From NCBI GenBank assembly GCA_000438115.1, contig FR903619.1, positions 1 to 7,396 of the forward strand: 7,396 nucleotides of DNA, in the 5' to 3' direction. The notes under the pieces were generated by a model, which did no database searches, had not been told where the DNA came from, and saw only the letters and a list, made by a program, of their open reading frames with translations. Position numbers and translations under genes: made by a program. This document shows, in pieces, positions 1 to 6,331 of this stretch (position 1 is the stretch's first letter; the number at the start of each line of letters is the position of its first letter). The stretch is from Prevotella sp. CAG:617. GTDB lineage: Bacteria > Bacteroidota > Bacteroidia > Bacteroidales > Bacteroidaceae.

Positions 1-90
1 AATTTCAGCGCCGGCCCATGCGGCCGACTGCGACAAACCCAGGGCGATGGCGCCGCCCATGTTGCCGCCTCCGATAATCGTGATTCTCAT
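1..90 (-). CDS. proC: Pyrroline-5-carboxylate reductase, N-terminal fragment (runs off the left edge)
   Basis: Only the first 30 codons are in the window, starting at the ATG at 90-88. The peptide opens with MRITIIGGGNMGGAIALGL, a beta strand followed by a glycine-rich GGGNMG loop, which is the Rossmann NADP-binding start typical of ProC. ProC makes proline in the cytosol by reducing 1-pyrroline-5-carboxylate. The exact G-G-G-N-M-G-G-A-I-A pattern favours ProC over other short-motif NADP-binding families such as 6-phosphogluconate-type dehydrogenases, but 30 residues cannot exclude these. An AGGGAG purine stretch lies about a dozen bases upstream of the ATG. I see no TAnnTTTG promoter in the 98-bp gap before it, so it may depend on read-through past the hairpin at 116-169 or on a promoter I cannot recognise. 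Nothing links it functionally to the sulfur genes. Confidence 0.72.
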   Translation of the reverse strand, partial: MRITIIGGGNMGGAIALGLSQSAAWAGAEI

Positions 91-106
91 TTTTCTGTTC
101 TCCCTG

Positions 107-169
107 ACATAAGAAACGGACACTTGCCTTCCTCCGGCCTTTTGTGGCGACAGGAAAGCAAGTGTCCGT
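107..169 (-). terminator. Long hairpin, probable intrinsic terminator after the sulfotransferase gene
   Basis: The arms 116-127 and 158-169 are a perfect 12-bp inverted repeat (ACGGACACTTGC against its complement). Past one mismatch, five more pairs form (129-133 with 152-156), giving an 18-position stem with one mismatch around an 18-nt loop. On the minus strand the stem is followed by TTTCTTAT, a weak U-rich run. It sits 20 bp past the sulfotransferase stop and 26 bp before proC. A terminator is the best reading, but the poor U-tract means it could be leaky or act as an mRNA 3' end stabiliser. Confidence 0.65.
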
Positions 170-188
170 AAGATAAACGAAAAAAATT

Positions 189-1301
189 TTATTTGGCGCG
201 CTCGTAACCCCAGTCGTCAATGGCAAAATGCCAGTTCTTCTCCACCAGGTCGACCGTGCGCGGGTCATATTTGTACTTGTTCTTCTTGTATCCCTTCTTG
301 CTGCCCACATAAGCGGCAATGGCATCTTTTGATTCCTCCCATCCGGGCAACGACAGCTGGCGGTAGATTTCCTCCGTCATGCCCAGCGCGTCGGCCTCGA
401 AGTCTTCAAACTTCACTTCCACCAGATTGCCCTCAGGCACACAGGCCTTGTCCTGCTGGTACTTGTGGTAGAGCTTGGCATAGACCGAGAGGATGTTCTG
501 CTCGAGCTGCTCGGGCGTAATGTCCTCCAGCTTCAGCGGCTGTATGGTGTTGGTGAAGAAACTGCGGGTGCTCTCGAACACGGTGTAGGGGTTGCGCATC
601 AGATAGATGAACTTGGCGTTGGGGAACATCTTGACCAGCTCCTTCACGCGTCCGGTGTGGGGCGGGTTCTTGCTGAGGAACTGCGTGCCGCCGGTATTCC
701 AGAGCGAAATCTTGATGAGCTTGGTAAACACCTCCTCAAACGTGCGCAGCTCTTCGGGACTGATGCCCTCAAACAGCATGTACTTGTCGCAATACTCCTG
801 CATGTATTTGGGCAGGAACCAGAAGTTATAATAGGTGTAGGGCATCATGTTGGCCAGCGCGAACTCCTCTTCCTGCGGCAGGTCGACGGCCAGTTCCATG
901 TTGTCGGTCGGACGTTTGTCGGGCATGAGCCAGCTCATGTTCTTCTTGAAAAACGGCTGGCCGAACATCATCAGATGCGGGAACACCGTCTGGTAGGTGG
1001 TGTTGTAGCCAAAGTGCTTGTCGCACGAAAAGACATTGTGTACGAAGGTCGTACCGCTGCGCCAATGGCCCAGGATGAATACGGGGTCGTGCTCCAGCGG
1101 CTTGTCGGCCAGCTGCTTCTGATAGCGGCGTTCCTGAATCGGAGCCAGCGTGGAGAGCAGGCGGCACACCATTTTGGTGAGCCGGTATTTTCCGCGGTAT
1201 GACGCGTCAATCTGACGCCCGTCGGTAATTTGATGAAACGTTTTCCAGTCGGCTCCAACCAAGGTATTGATGGGGAGTTTATTAAATTCCAAAAGTCCCA
1301 T
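189..1301 (-). CDS. PAPS-dependent sulfotransferase (Sulfotransfer_3-like), cytosolic
   Basis: This 370-residue protein should transfer the sulfonate group of PAPS to a hydroxyl or amine acceptor, releasing PAP. The 5'-phosphosulfate-binding loop is GHWRSGTT at residues 78-85, preceded by the hydrophobic strand PVFIL. The 3'-phosphate-binding element is FIYLMRNPYTVFEST at 231-245, with Arg236 and Ser244 in the expected places. An acidic stretch DLPQEEEFAL (140-149) between them resembles the region where related bacterial enzymes carry acidic residues near the acceptor; calling it catalytic would be inference. There is no signal peptide or membrane segment, so it acts in the cytosol where PAPS is made. 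Length fits a complete enzyme. It has its own promoter and is separated from the upstream PAPS genes by a terminator. From memory, the steroid/cholesterol sulfotransferase BT_0416 of B. thetaiotaomicron lies beside PAPS genes, making a sterol-type acceptor a reasonable hypothesis, but the sequence does not reveal the acceptor. Confidence 0.9.
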   Translation of the reverse strand: MGLLEFNKLPINTLVGADWKTFHQITDGRQIDASYRGKYRLTKMVCRLLSTLAPIQERRYQKQLADKPLEHDPVFILGHWRSGTTFVHNVFSCDKHFGYNTTYQTVFPHLMMFGQPFFKKNMSWLMPDKRPTDNMELAVDLPQEEEFALANMMPYTYYNFWFLPKYMQEYCDKYMLFEGISPEELRTFEEVFTKLIKISLWNTGGTQFLSKNPPHTGRVKELVKMFPNAKFIYLMRNPYTVFESTRSFFTNTIQPLKLEDITPEQLEQNILSVYAKLYHKYQQDKACVPEGNLVEVKFEDFEADALGMTEEIYRQLSLPGWEESKDAIAAYVGSKKGYKKNKYKYDPRTVDLVEKNWHFAIDDWGYERAK

Positions 1302-1330
1302 GTGCTATTGTTTAATCATTAAAAATCGGA

Positions 1331-1339
1331 GCAAATATA
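1331..1339 (-). promoter_or_regulatory. Bacteroides-type -7 promoter element for the sulfotransferase gene
   Basis: On the minus strand this reads TATATTTGC, an exact match to the Bacteroidetes -7 consensus TAnnTTTG(C). It lies 29 bp upstream of the sulfotransferase ATG, predicting a short 5' leader of roughly 20-25 nt. I see no clear -33 TTTG at the usual distance; an A8 tract and GGGTTT lie upstream instead. The element indicates transcription independent of the cys operon. Confidence 0.7.
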
Positions 1340-1551
1340 CGACTTTTTTTTGTAAACCCGACCACTGCAGGCCCGGCGTTTGTCCTCCTGCTTACGGCCG
1401 GACCCTTCTTGCCGCCCTGCGGAACAGCAACCGGCGGGGAGAATCGGGCCAACAGGGTGCCGCCTGAAACAAAACAGAAGCCGGATAAGTTTTTTTCCGT
1501 GCCTTGCTGTTTTTTCCTCCCGCCACGAAAAGCTCCGCAGATGCTTCCGGC
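1340..1551. other. Unassigned intergenic stretch between the cys terminator and the sulfotransferase promoter
   Basis: About 212 bp remain of the 362-bp gap (1302-1663) once the terminator and promoter are assigned. Short open frames exist on both strands but lack family-like composition and overlap the terminator, so I call no gene. Only weak inverted repeats are visible, for example GGCGG/CCGCC at 1433-1437 and 1460-1464, and AAAACAG/CTGTTTT at 1471-1477 and 1507-1513. There are homopolymer T runs near 1344-1351 and 1490-1497. It could hold operator sites for the sulfotransferase promoter or a small RNA, but nothing seen demands either. Confidence 0.4.
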
Positions 1552-1616
1552 AAAAAAGGGAACCGGGCGGAACATGCTGCGCCGTGACATGCGCCAACCT
1601 GTTCCGCCCGGTTCCC
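1552..1616 (-). terminator. Strong intrinsic terminator of the cysQ-permease-cysCDN operon
   Basis: The arms 1558-1574 and 1600-1616 form a perfect 17-bp inverted repeat (GGGAACCGGGCGGAACA and its complement) around a 25-nt loop. On the minus strand the stem is followed immediately by six T residues (A6 at 1552-1557 on the plus strand). The stem is G+C rich. This is a textbook rho-independent terminator, 47 bp past the cysN stop, and it separates the sulfotransferase gene from the cys operon. Confidence 0.88.
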
Positions 1617-1623
1617 CCACAGT

Positions 1624-1651
1624 CTCATCCGGTTTTCCGAAAACGGATGAG
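1624..1651 (-). other. Small hairpin just after cysN
   Basis: CTCATCCG (1624-1631) pairs with CGGATGAG (1644-1651). After a single unpaired G at 1632, TTTT (1633-1636) can pair with AAAA (1640-1643), leaving a 3-nt loop. It starts 12 nt past the cysN stop and has no U-tract, so it is unlikely to terminate by itself. Sitting just before the main terminator, it may protect the mRNA 3' end or add to a two-part terminator. Confidence 0.55.
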
Positions 1652-1663
1652 GCGAATGAAGCA

Positions 1664-3139
1664 TCAGGCCTTTTTCACCTTGATTTCAACTCCCTGACGC
1701 TGCAGGGCGGCCACAGCCTTGTCGATAGCCTCATAATGCTCCTGACCGATGCCCAGCGCCGGAAGGTCGAGCGTAGGCAGGCTTTCCTGCAGGTGCAAGT
1801 CGCGCTCCTCAACCGGACCGAGAATCATACCCACGGCCGACGTGTTGTTGGTAATGGGGTCAATCAGGACAAACGAGCCGGTGGGTTTGTTCTGGCTGTA
1901 AGCATCGAAGAAGAACTCCTGAGCCGTAGTCACCACGACATGCCCGATTTCGTTAAGCGCAAGCGCCTTCACCTCGGAATGCTCCAGCGTGTTGACGTCA
2001 ACCTTATACTTGATATGGTCAATGCGGCAGCGGCTGGAGTGCGTGGTCTGCTTGATGTAGAACGACTTTTCGGGGTTCATGGCTTCCTCGTCCATCCACA
2101 CCAGCATGGCCTCGAAGTGACGGCCCACGCAGGGCACGTCGTTGGGATGCACAATCATTTCGCCACGCGAAATGTCGATTTCGTCCTCAAGCAGCAGGGT
2201 GACGCTCTGCGGCGGGAAGGCGTAGTCCAGGTCGCCGTCGGCGGTGCTGATGCGCTTGATGCGCGACTTCTTGCCTGAAGGCAGGGCCATGATTTCGTCG
2301 CCCTTGCGCACGATGCCCGAAGCCACCTTACCGCAGAATCCGCGGAAGTCGAGGTTGGGACGCAGCACGTACTGCACGGGGAAGCGGAAATTCTGCAGGT
2401 TATGGTCGTTGCCGATGTGTACGTTTTCCAGATAATGCAGCAGACAAGGGCCTTCGTACCACGGTGTGCGGGCTGAAGGCTCCACTACGTTGTCACCCTC
2501 GAGTGCGGAAAGCGGAATACACTGCACGTCGGGAATGTTGAACGGAGCGATGAAAGCCTTGAAGTCGCTCACGATGCGGTCAAACACTTCCTGGCTGAAG
2601 TCTACCAGGTCCATCTTGTTGACGGCCAGCACCAGGTGCTTGATGCCCAGCAGCGACACCAGGAAGGTGTGGCGGCGGGTCTGCGTAATAACACCCGTGC
2701 GGGCATCTACCAGAATAATGGCCAGGTTGGCGGTAGATCCGCCGGTAATCATGTTGCGGGTGTACTGCTCATGTCCCGGCGTGTCGGCAATGATGAACTT
2801 GCGCTTGTTGGTCGAGAAATAGCGGTAGGCCACGTCAATGGTGATGCCCTGTTCGCGCTCGGCTTTCAGGCCGTCACACAGCAGGGCGTAGTCAATATGA
2901 TCGCCGGCGTTGCCCACGCGCTTGCTGTCGCGCTCGAGGGCGGCCAGCTGGTCTTCATAAAGTTTTTTGCTGTCAAACAGCAGTCGGCCAATCAGGGTTG
3001 ACTTTCCGTCGTCCACCGAACCTGCCGTCAGAAAGCGCAACAGGTCCTTCTGTTCGTCCTGATCGAGGAATTCCTTGATCGACAATTTCTGCTGACCGTC
3101 GGCGGCAGCTGCCGTATTGTTCTTTATCTTATCTTCCAT
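1664..3139 (-). CDS. cysN: Sulfate adenylyltransferase subunit 1 (GTPase subunit of ATP sulfurylase)
   Basis: CysN is the GTPase that drives APS formation from ATP and sulfate by the CysD-CysN complex. The 491 residues are close to the E. coli length (475). All GTPase signatures are present: P-loop GSVDDGKS at 40-47, the EREQGITID switch-I region at 94-102, DTPGHEQY at 119-126, NKMD at 174-177 and SALEGDN at 211-217. EF-Tu-like beta-barrel domains II and III follow from about residue 250 to 440. The C-terminus ends about 50 residues after that barrel and carries no APS kinase domain, so this is not a CysNC/NodQ-type fusion; the kinase is encoded separately by cysC. It is last in the operon, 29 bp after cysD. 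TEF-family translation factors share the GTPase core, but the DDGKSTLIGRLL and ITIDVAYRYF segments and adjacency to cysD make CysN secure. Confidence 0.96.
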   Translation of the reverse strand: MEDKIKNNTAAAADGQQKLSIKEFLDQDEQKDLLRFLTAGSVDDGKSTLIGRLLFDSKKLYEDQLAALERDSKRVGNAGDHIDYALLCDGLKAEREQGITIDVAYRYFSTNKRKFIIADTPGHEQYTRNMITGGSTANLAIILVDARTGVITQTRRHTFLVSLLGIKHLVLAVNKMDLVDFSQEVFDRIVSDFKAFIAPFNIPDVQCIPLSALEGDNVVEPSARTPWYEGPCLLHYLENVHIGNDHNLQNFRFPVQYVLRPNLDFRGFCGKVASGIVRKGDEIMALPSGKKSRIKRISTADGDLDYAFPPQSVTLLLEDEIDISRGEMIVHPNDVPCVGRHFEAMLVWMDEEAMNPEKSFYIKQTTHSSRCRIDHIKYKVDVNTLEHSEVKALALNEIGHVVVTTAQEFFFDAYSQNKPTGSFVLIDPITNNTSAVGMILGPVEERDLHLQESLPTLDLPALGIGQEHYEAIDKAVAALQRQGVEIKVKKA

Positions 3140-3168
3140 TTTGCGTTCTCTTTGTGTATTCGTGTTAT

Positions 3169-4080
3169 TTAGAAGTAACCCTCACGCTTCTTCTGCTCCA
3201 TACTGGCGTCCTGATCAAAGTCGATAACGCGGGTGGTACGTTCGCTCTTGGTGGTGGTCATCATTTCCTCCACAATTTTCTCAATGGTGTCGGCCTCACT
3301 CTCCACGGCTCCCGTCAGCGGCCAGCATCCCAGCGTGCGGAAACGAATCATCTTCATCTCAATCTTGTCGCGGTACTTCTCCGGCAAACGGTCGTCGTCG
3401 GGCATGATAAGCTGGCCGTCCAGATTAACCACAGGGCGCTCCTTGGCAAAATAAAGCGGCACGATGGGAATGTTTTCCAGGCGGATATACTGCCAAATGT
3501 CAAGCTCGGTCCAGTTGCTCAGCGGGAACACACGGATGCTTTCGCCCTTATGGATACGGGCGTTATAGATGTCCCACAACTCCGGCCGCTGGTTCTTGGG
3601 ATCCCACTGCTGGAACTGGTCGCGGAAGGAGAAGATGCGCTCCTTGGCACGCGACTTTTCCTCATCACGTCGGGCACCGCCGAAAGCTGCGTCGAACTTG
3701 TATTTTTCCAGTCCGTGCAACAGGGCCTGGGTCTTCATCAAATCGGTATGCACCTTACTGCCGTGCGTAAAGGGTCCCACGCCGGCATTAAAAGCCTCCA
3801 TGTTGCTTTCCACAATCAGTTTCCAGCCATGTTTGGCGGCATATTCGTCGCGGAACTGCAGCATCTCCTTAAACTTCCATTTCGAGTCGATGTGCATCAA
3901 CGGGAAAGGCGGACGTCCGGGTGCAAAGGCCTTTTCGGCCAGACGTACCATTACAGAAGAATCCTTGCCGATGCTGTACAGCATGACGGGATTCTCAAAT
4001 TCTGCAGCCACCTCGCGGATAATATATATTGACTCCGCTTCCAGTTCTTTCAAGTGGCTCAAGCTATAGTTTTCTGCCAT
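3169..4080 (-). CDS. cysD: Sulfate adenylyltransferase subunit 2 (catalytic subunit of ATP sulfurylase)
   Basis: CysD joins sulfate to ATP to give adenosine 5'-phosphosulfate (APS) and pyrophosphate, with CysN supplying GTP-hydrolysis energy. The 303-residue product matches the E. coli protein (302) almost end to end in length. The PP-loop nucleotide-binding motif SIGKDSS is at 36-42. Further family hallmarks are the AAFGGARRDEEKSRAKERIF block (131-150), FPLSNWTELDIWQYI (185-199), RTLGCWPLTGAVES (248-261) and the conserved tail ending MEQKKREGYF. The first of these separates CysD from PAPS reductase (CysH), which shares the PP-loop fold. The start at 4080 gives MAENYSLSHLKELE, the usual N-terminus. 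It follows cysC by 32 bp and precedes cysN by 29 bp, consistent with co-transcription and production of two subunits of one complex. Confidence 0.97.
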   Translation of the reverse strand: MAENYSLSHLKELEAESIYIIREVAAEFENPVMLYSIGKDSSVMVRLAEKAFAPGRPPFPLMHIDSKWKFKEMLQFRDEYAAKHGWKLIVESNMEAFNAGVGPFTHGSKVHTDLMKTQALLHGLEKYKFDAAFGGARRDEEKSRAKERIFSFRDQFQQWDPKNQRPELWDIYNARIHKGESIRVFPLSNWTELDIWQYIRLENIPIVPLYFAKERPVVNLDGQLIMPDDDRLPEKYRDKIEMKMIRFRTLGCWPLTGAVESEADTIEKIVEEMMTTTKSERTTRVIDFDQDASMEQKKREGYF

Positions 4081-4112
4081 ATTTATATGGATTAAGTTTT
4101 TTTATTCGGTTT

Positions 4113-4718
4113 TTATTCCTCACGGGCCGTACGCTTCAGTACCCGGTCGAGAAGCAAATCCACGCACTCCTTGAGCGGAAGTTTTCCGGTATCCAGGCTC
4201 AGGTCGGGATTCTCGGGGGCTTCAAAAGGTGCATCGATGCCGGTAAAGTTACGTATCTCGCCACGGCGTGCCCGCGCATACAGTCCTTTAACGTCGCGCT
4301 GCTCACACACCTCCAGCGGAGTGCTGACGTACACCTCCATAAAGTCGTCCGGACCGATAATGTCGGCGGCCATGCGCCGCAACTCGCGGGTCGGACTGAT
4401 AAAGGAAGCTACCGTTACGATGCCGGTATCTACAAAAAGTTTGCCCACCTCGGCTATGCGGCGGATGTTCTCGCGCCGGTCGTCAGCCGAGAAGCCCAGA
4501 TTGTTGTTGATGCCGGTGCGGATATTGTCGCCGTCGAGCAGACGACACAGCCGGCCGCGCTGCTGCAGCTCGCGCTCCAGGGCGATGGCCAGGGTGCTCT
4601 TGCCCGAGCCGCTCAGGCCCGTCAGCCACACCATCAGTCCGCGCTGCCCCAGGAGTTGCTCCTTGTCGGCGCGCGAGAGCATTTTGTCAAATATGGGATA
4701 TATGTTTTCTGCTTTCAT
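4113..4718 (-). CDS. cysC: Adenylylsulfate (APS) kinase
   Basis: CysC phosphorylates APS at the 3' position with ATP to make PAPS, the sulfonate donor. At 201 residues it equals the E. coli enzyme in length. The Walker A motif GLSGSGKST is at 34-42, followed by DGDNIR (62-67), LGFSADDRRENIRR (74-87), SFISPTRELR (105-114) and RDVKGLYARARRGEIRNFTGID (141-162), all diagnostic of APS kinase. The SFISP serine aligns with the serine phosphorylated in E. coli CysC; the residue after the proline is Thr where E. coli has His, a variable position, and the following Arg is kept. It begins 20 bp after the permease stop and ends 32 bp before cysD. Stand-alone cysC next to cysDN, without a PAPS reductase gene, points to PAPS being an end product for transfer reactions. 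Confidence 0.97.
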   Translation of the reverse strand: MKAENIYPIFDKMLSRADKEQLLGQRGLMVWLTGLSGSGKSTLAIALERELQQRGRLCRLLDGDNIRTGINNNLGFSADDRRENIRRIAEVGKLFVDTGIVTVASFISPTRELRRMAADIIGPDDFMEVYVSTPLEVCEQRDVKGLYARARRGEIRNFTGIDAPFEAPENPDLSLDTGKLPLKECVDLLLDRVLKRTAREE

Positions 4719-4738
4719 ATAAGATTTGTATTTGTCAA

Positions 4739-6295
4739 TTAAAACGGCCAGAACTGCGGAATGAGCAGCACGGAAAGCGTCAGGGCTATCAGGTTAAGCG
4801 GCAGCCCCACCTTGACAAAGTCCTGAAACTTATAGTTGCCTATACCTTGCACGATAAGATTGGTTTGATATCCGATGGGCGTGCTGAAACTGCACGAGGC
4901 CGCCACGCAAATGGCCACGAAAAATGGCTCCGGATTCACGCCCAACTGCTCTGAAATGGCCAGCCCGATCGGAAAGGCCAGTGCCGCCGCGGCGTTGTTG
5001 GTCATGATTTCCGTAAACACGTTGGTAATGATGAACACCACGGCCAGCAGCAGATAAGGCCCGTGGCTATGACTCAGGCTGATGGCAAACTCGGCCACGG
5101 CATCAGCCACGCCCGACTTTTGCATGGCGCGACTGATGGCAAAGGCGCTGGCTATGGTGACGAGGATGTCCCAGGAAATGAACTTGGTGTACTTGCGAGC
5201 CGGAAAAATGCGCAGCAAAGCCATGATTACCGTTACGATGCTGACAAAAAAGAACATGTCAAACTTCATGCCCGGCACTACATTCTGCATGGAGGGTAAC
5301 TCGCCCACCAAAGCGCCGAGAATCATGAACACCATCAGTGCCACGGCCAGCCAGCGCTTTTTGCGCCCCAAAGCGGGTTCGGGCTCGCGGCCGTTTGACA
5401 CCATCAGGAAAAACGAGGAGTCACCCCAGTTTTTCATGAACGTATCATCAGCCAGCAGCACCAGCGTGTCGCCTTCATGAAAGCGCTCATTATGCAGGTT
5501 ACGCGTCAGGCTGTTGCCGCCGCGCTTGATTTCCACGATGGTGGCGCCGTATTTGGTTTTGAAATCAAAGTTGGCCAGTCTCCGGTTGATGGCCGGGAAA
5601 CGCGCTCCCAGCACAACCTCGACTTTGTGGTAGGCTCCGTGCCGGGTTTCATCGTCAAGGGCTTCGGCTGAGTCGGGCCGGCTGTCAGGCAGCAGATACT
5701 TAGAAGCCAGCACCAGGTAGAGTATGCCCACAATCGTGATGGGCACACCGATCTGCCCGAGTTCAAACATGGTAAAGCCGCGATGCCCGGAGTCAAGCAC
5801 CATGCCATGCACCACCAGGTTGGTTGACGTGCCGATAAGCGTACACATACCGCCCAGAATGGTGGCGTAGGAAAGCGGTATGAGCAATTTGGTGGGCGCC
5901 ATCTTTACCGACTCGGCCCAGCGCTTTACCATAGGGGCAAAAATCACCACCACAGGCGTATTGTTCAGAAAGGCCGATATACTGGCAATGAACGGCAGTA
6001 AGCGGGCCTGCAGTCGGCTCACCCCCACCCCGTTTTTCGAGGGGAGCAGGCGGCGCAGCAAATCCTCGAGCAGTCCGGAACGCCGGACGCCCTCACTCAC
6101 CAGAAAGAGCATGGCCACCGTAATCATGCCTTTGTTGGAAAAGCCCTCCAGCATTTCGCGCGGCTGGAGTATGCCCACGGCCATAAACGCCACGGCTCCG
6201 CTAAAAAGTATCATGCCGGGGCGCATACGGTCGCGTACAAGCCCGAATATCAGCAGGGCCAGTACCAGAAGTACAAATATCGTTGCAGGCTGCAT
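4739..6295 (-). CDS. SLC13/DASS-family anion permease with a central TrkA-C domain, likely sulfate uptake
   Basis: This 518-residue polytopic membrane protein has hydrophobic helices from about residue 4 to 202, a soluble stretch of roughly 100 residues, then more helices from about 314 to the end. The two inverted halves carry the family's paired anion-site motifs: NNTPVVVIFAP (111-121) and GTSTNL (155-160) in the first, TNNAAAALAFP (432-442) and TPIGYQTNL (472-480) in the second. The soluble middle (about 221-300, HKVEVVLG ... GDTLVLLADD) resembles one TrkA-C/RCK_C regulatory domain; larger relatives of the SAC1/YfbS type often have two and reach about 600 residues. Family members move sulfate, dicarboxylates or other anions, and sequence alone does not fix the substrate. 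Its place between cysQ and cysC, with gaps of 36 and 20 bp, makes sulfate the likely substrate. No ABC-type cysTWA or SulP transporter is present here. Confidence 0.88.
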   Translation of the reverse strand: MQPATIFVLLVLALLIFGLVRDRMRPGMILFSGAVAFMAVGILQPREMLEGFSNKGMITVAMLFLVSEGVRRSGLLEDLLRRLLPSKNGVGVSRLQARLLPFIASISAFLNNTPVVVIFAPMVKRWAESVKMAPTKLLIPLSYATILGGMCTLIGTSTNLVVHGMVLDSGHRGFTMFELGQIGVPITIVGILYLVLASKYLLPDSRPDSAEALDDETRHGAYHKVEVVLGARFPAINRRLANFDFKTKYGATIVEIKRGGNSLTRNLHNERFHEGDTLVLLADDTFMKNWGDSSFFLMVSNGREPEPALGRKKRWLAVALMVFMILGALVGELPSMQNVVPGMKFDMFFFVSIVTVIMALLRIFPARKYTKFISWDILVTIASAFAISRAMQKSGVADAVAEFAISLSHSHGPYLLLAVVFIITNVFTEIMTNNAAAALAFPIGLAISEQLGVNPEPFFVAICVAASCSFSTPIGYQTNLIVQGIGNYKFQDFVKVGLPLNLIALTLSVLLIPQFWPF

Positions 6296-6331
6296 GGAAT
6301 GTGACGGTTTTTCAATAAAACGACAAAAAAA

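Noticed and set aside
465..1202. A 245-codon open frame on the plus strand
   Set aside because: It lies entirely antisense to the sulfotransferase gene, whose motifs are intact. The frame is a by-product of G+C-rich codon use and shows no recognisable domain.
1312..1664. Overlapping minus-strand frames of about 90-102 codons between cysN and the sulfotransferase
   Set aside because: They run through the terminator stem and T6 tract and have low-complexity, Arg/Gly/Pro-rich products, so they are not credible genes.
1409..2278. A 289-codon open frame on the plus strand
   Set aside because: It starts in the intergenic region, passes through the terminator hairpin and is antisense to the 3' part of cysN. 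There is no promoter or motif support.
3154..4032. A 292-codon open frame on the plus strand
   Set aside because: It mirrors cysD, which is certain from its motifs and full length; the plus-strand product has no family features.
1664..4718. A possible CysNC fusion, or a cysH mis-called as cysD
   Set aside because: CysN ends shortly after its barrel domains, and a complete cysC exists separately. The PP-loop protein has the CysD-specific GGARRDEEKSRAKER block and GYF tail, not PAPS reductase features.
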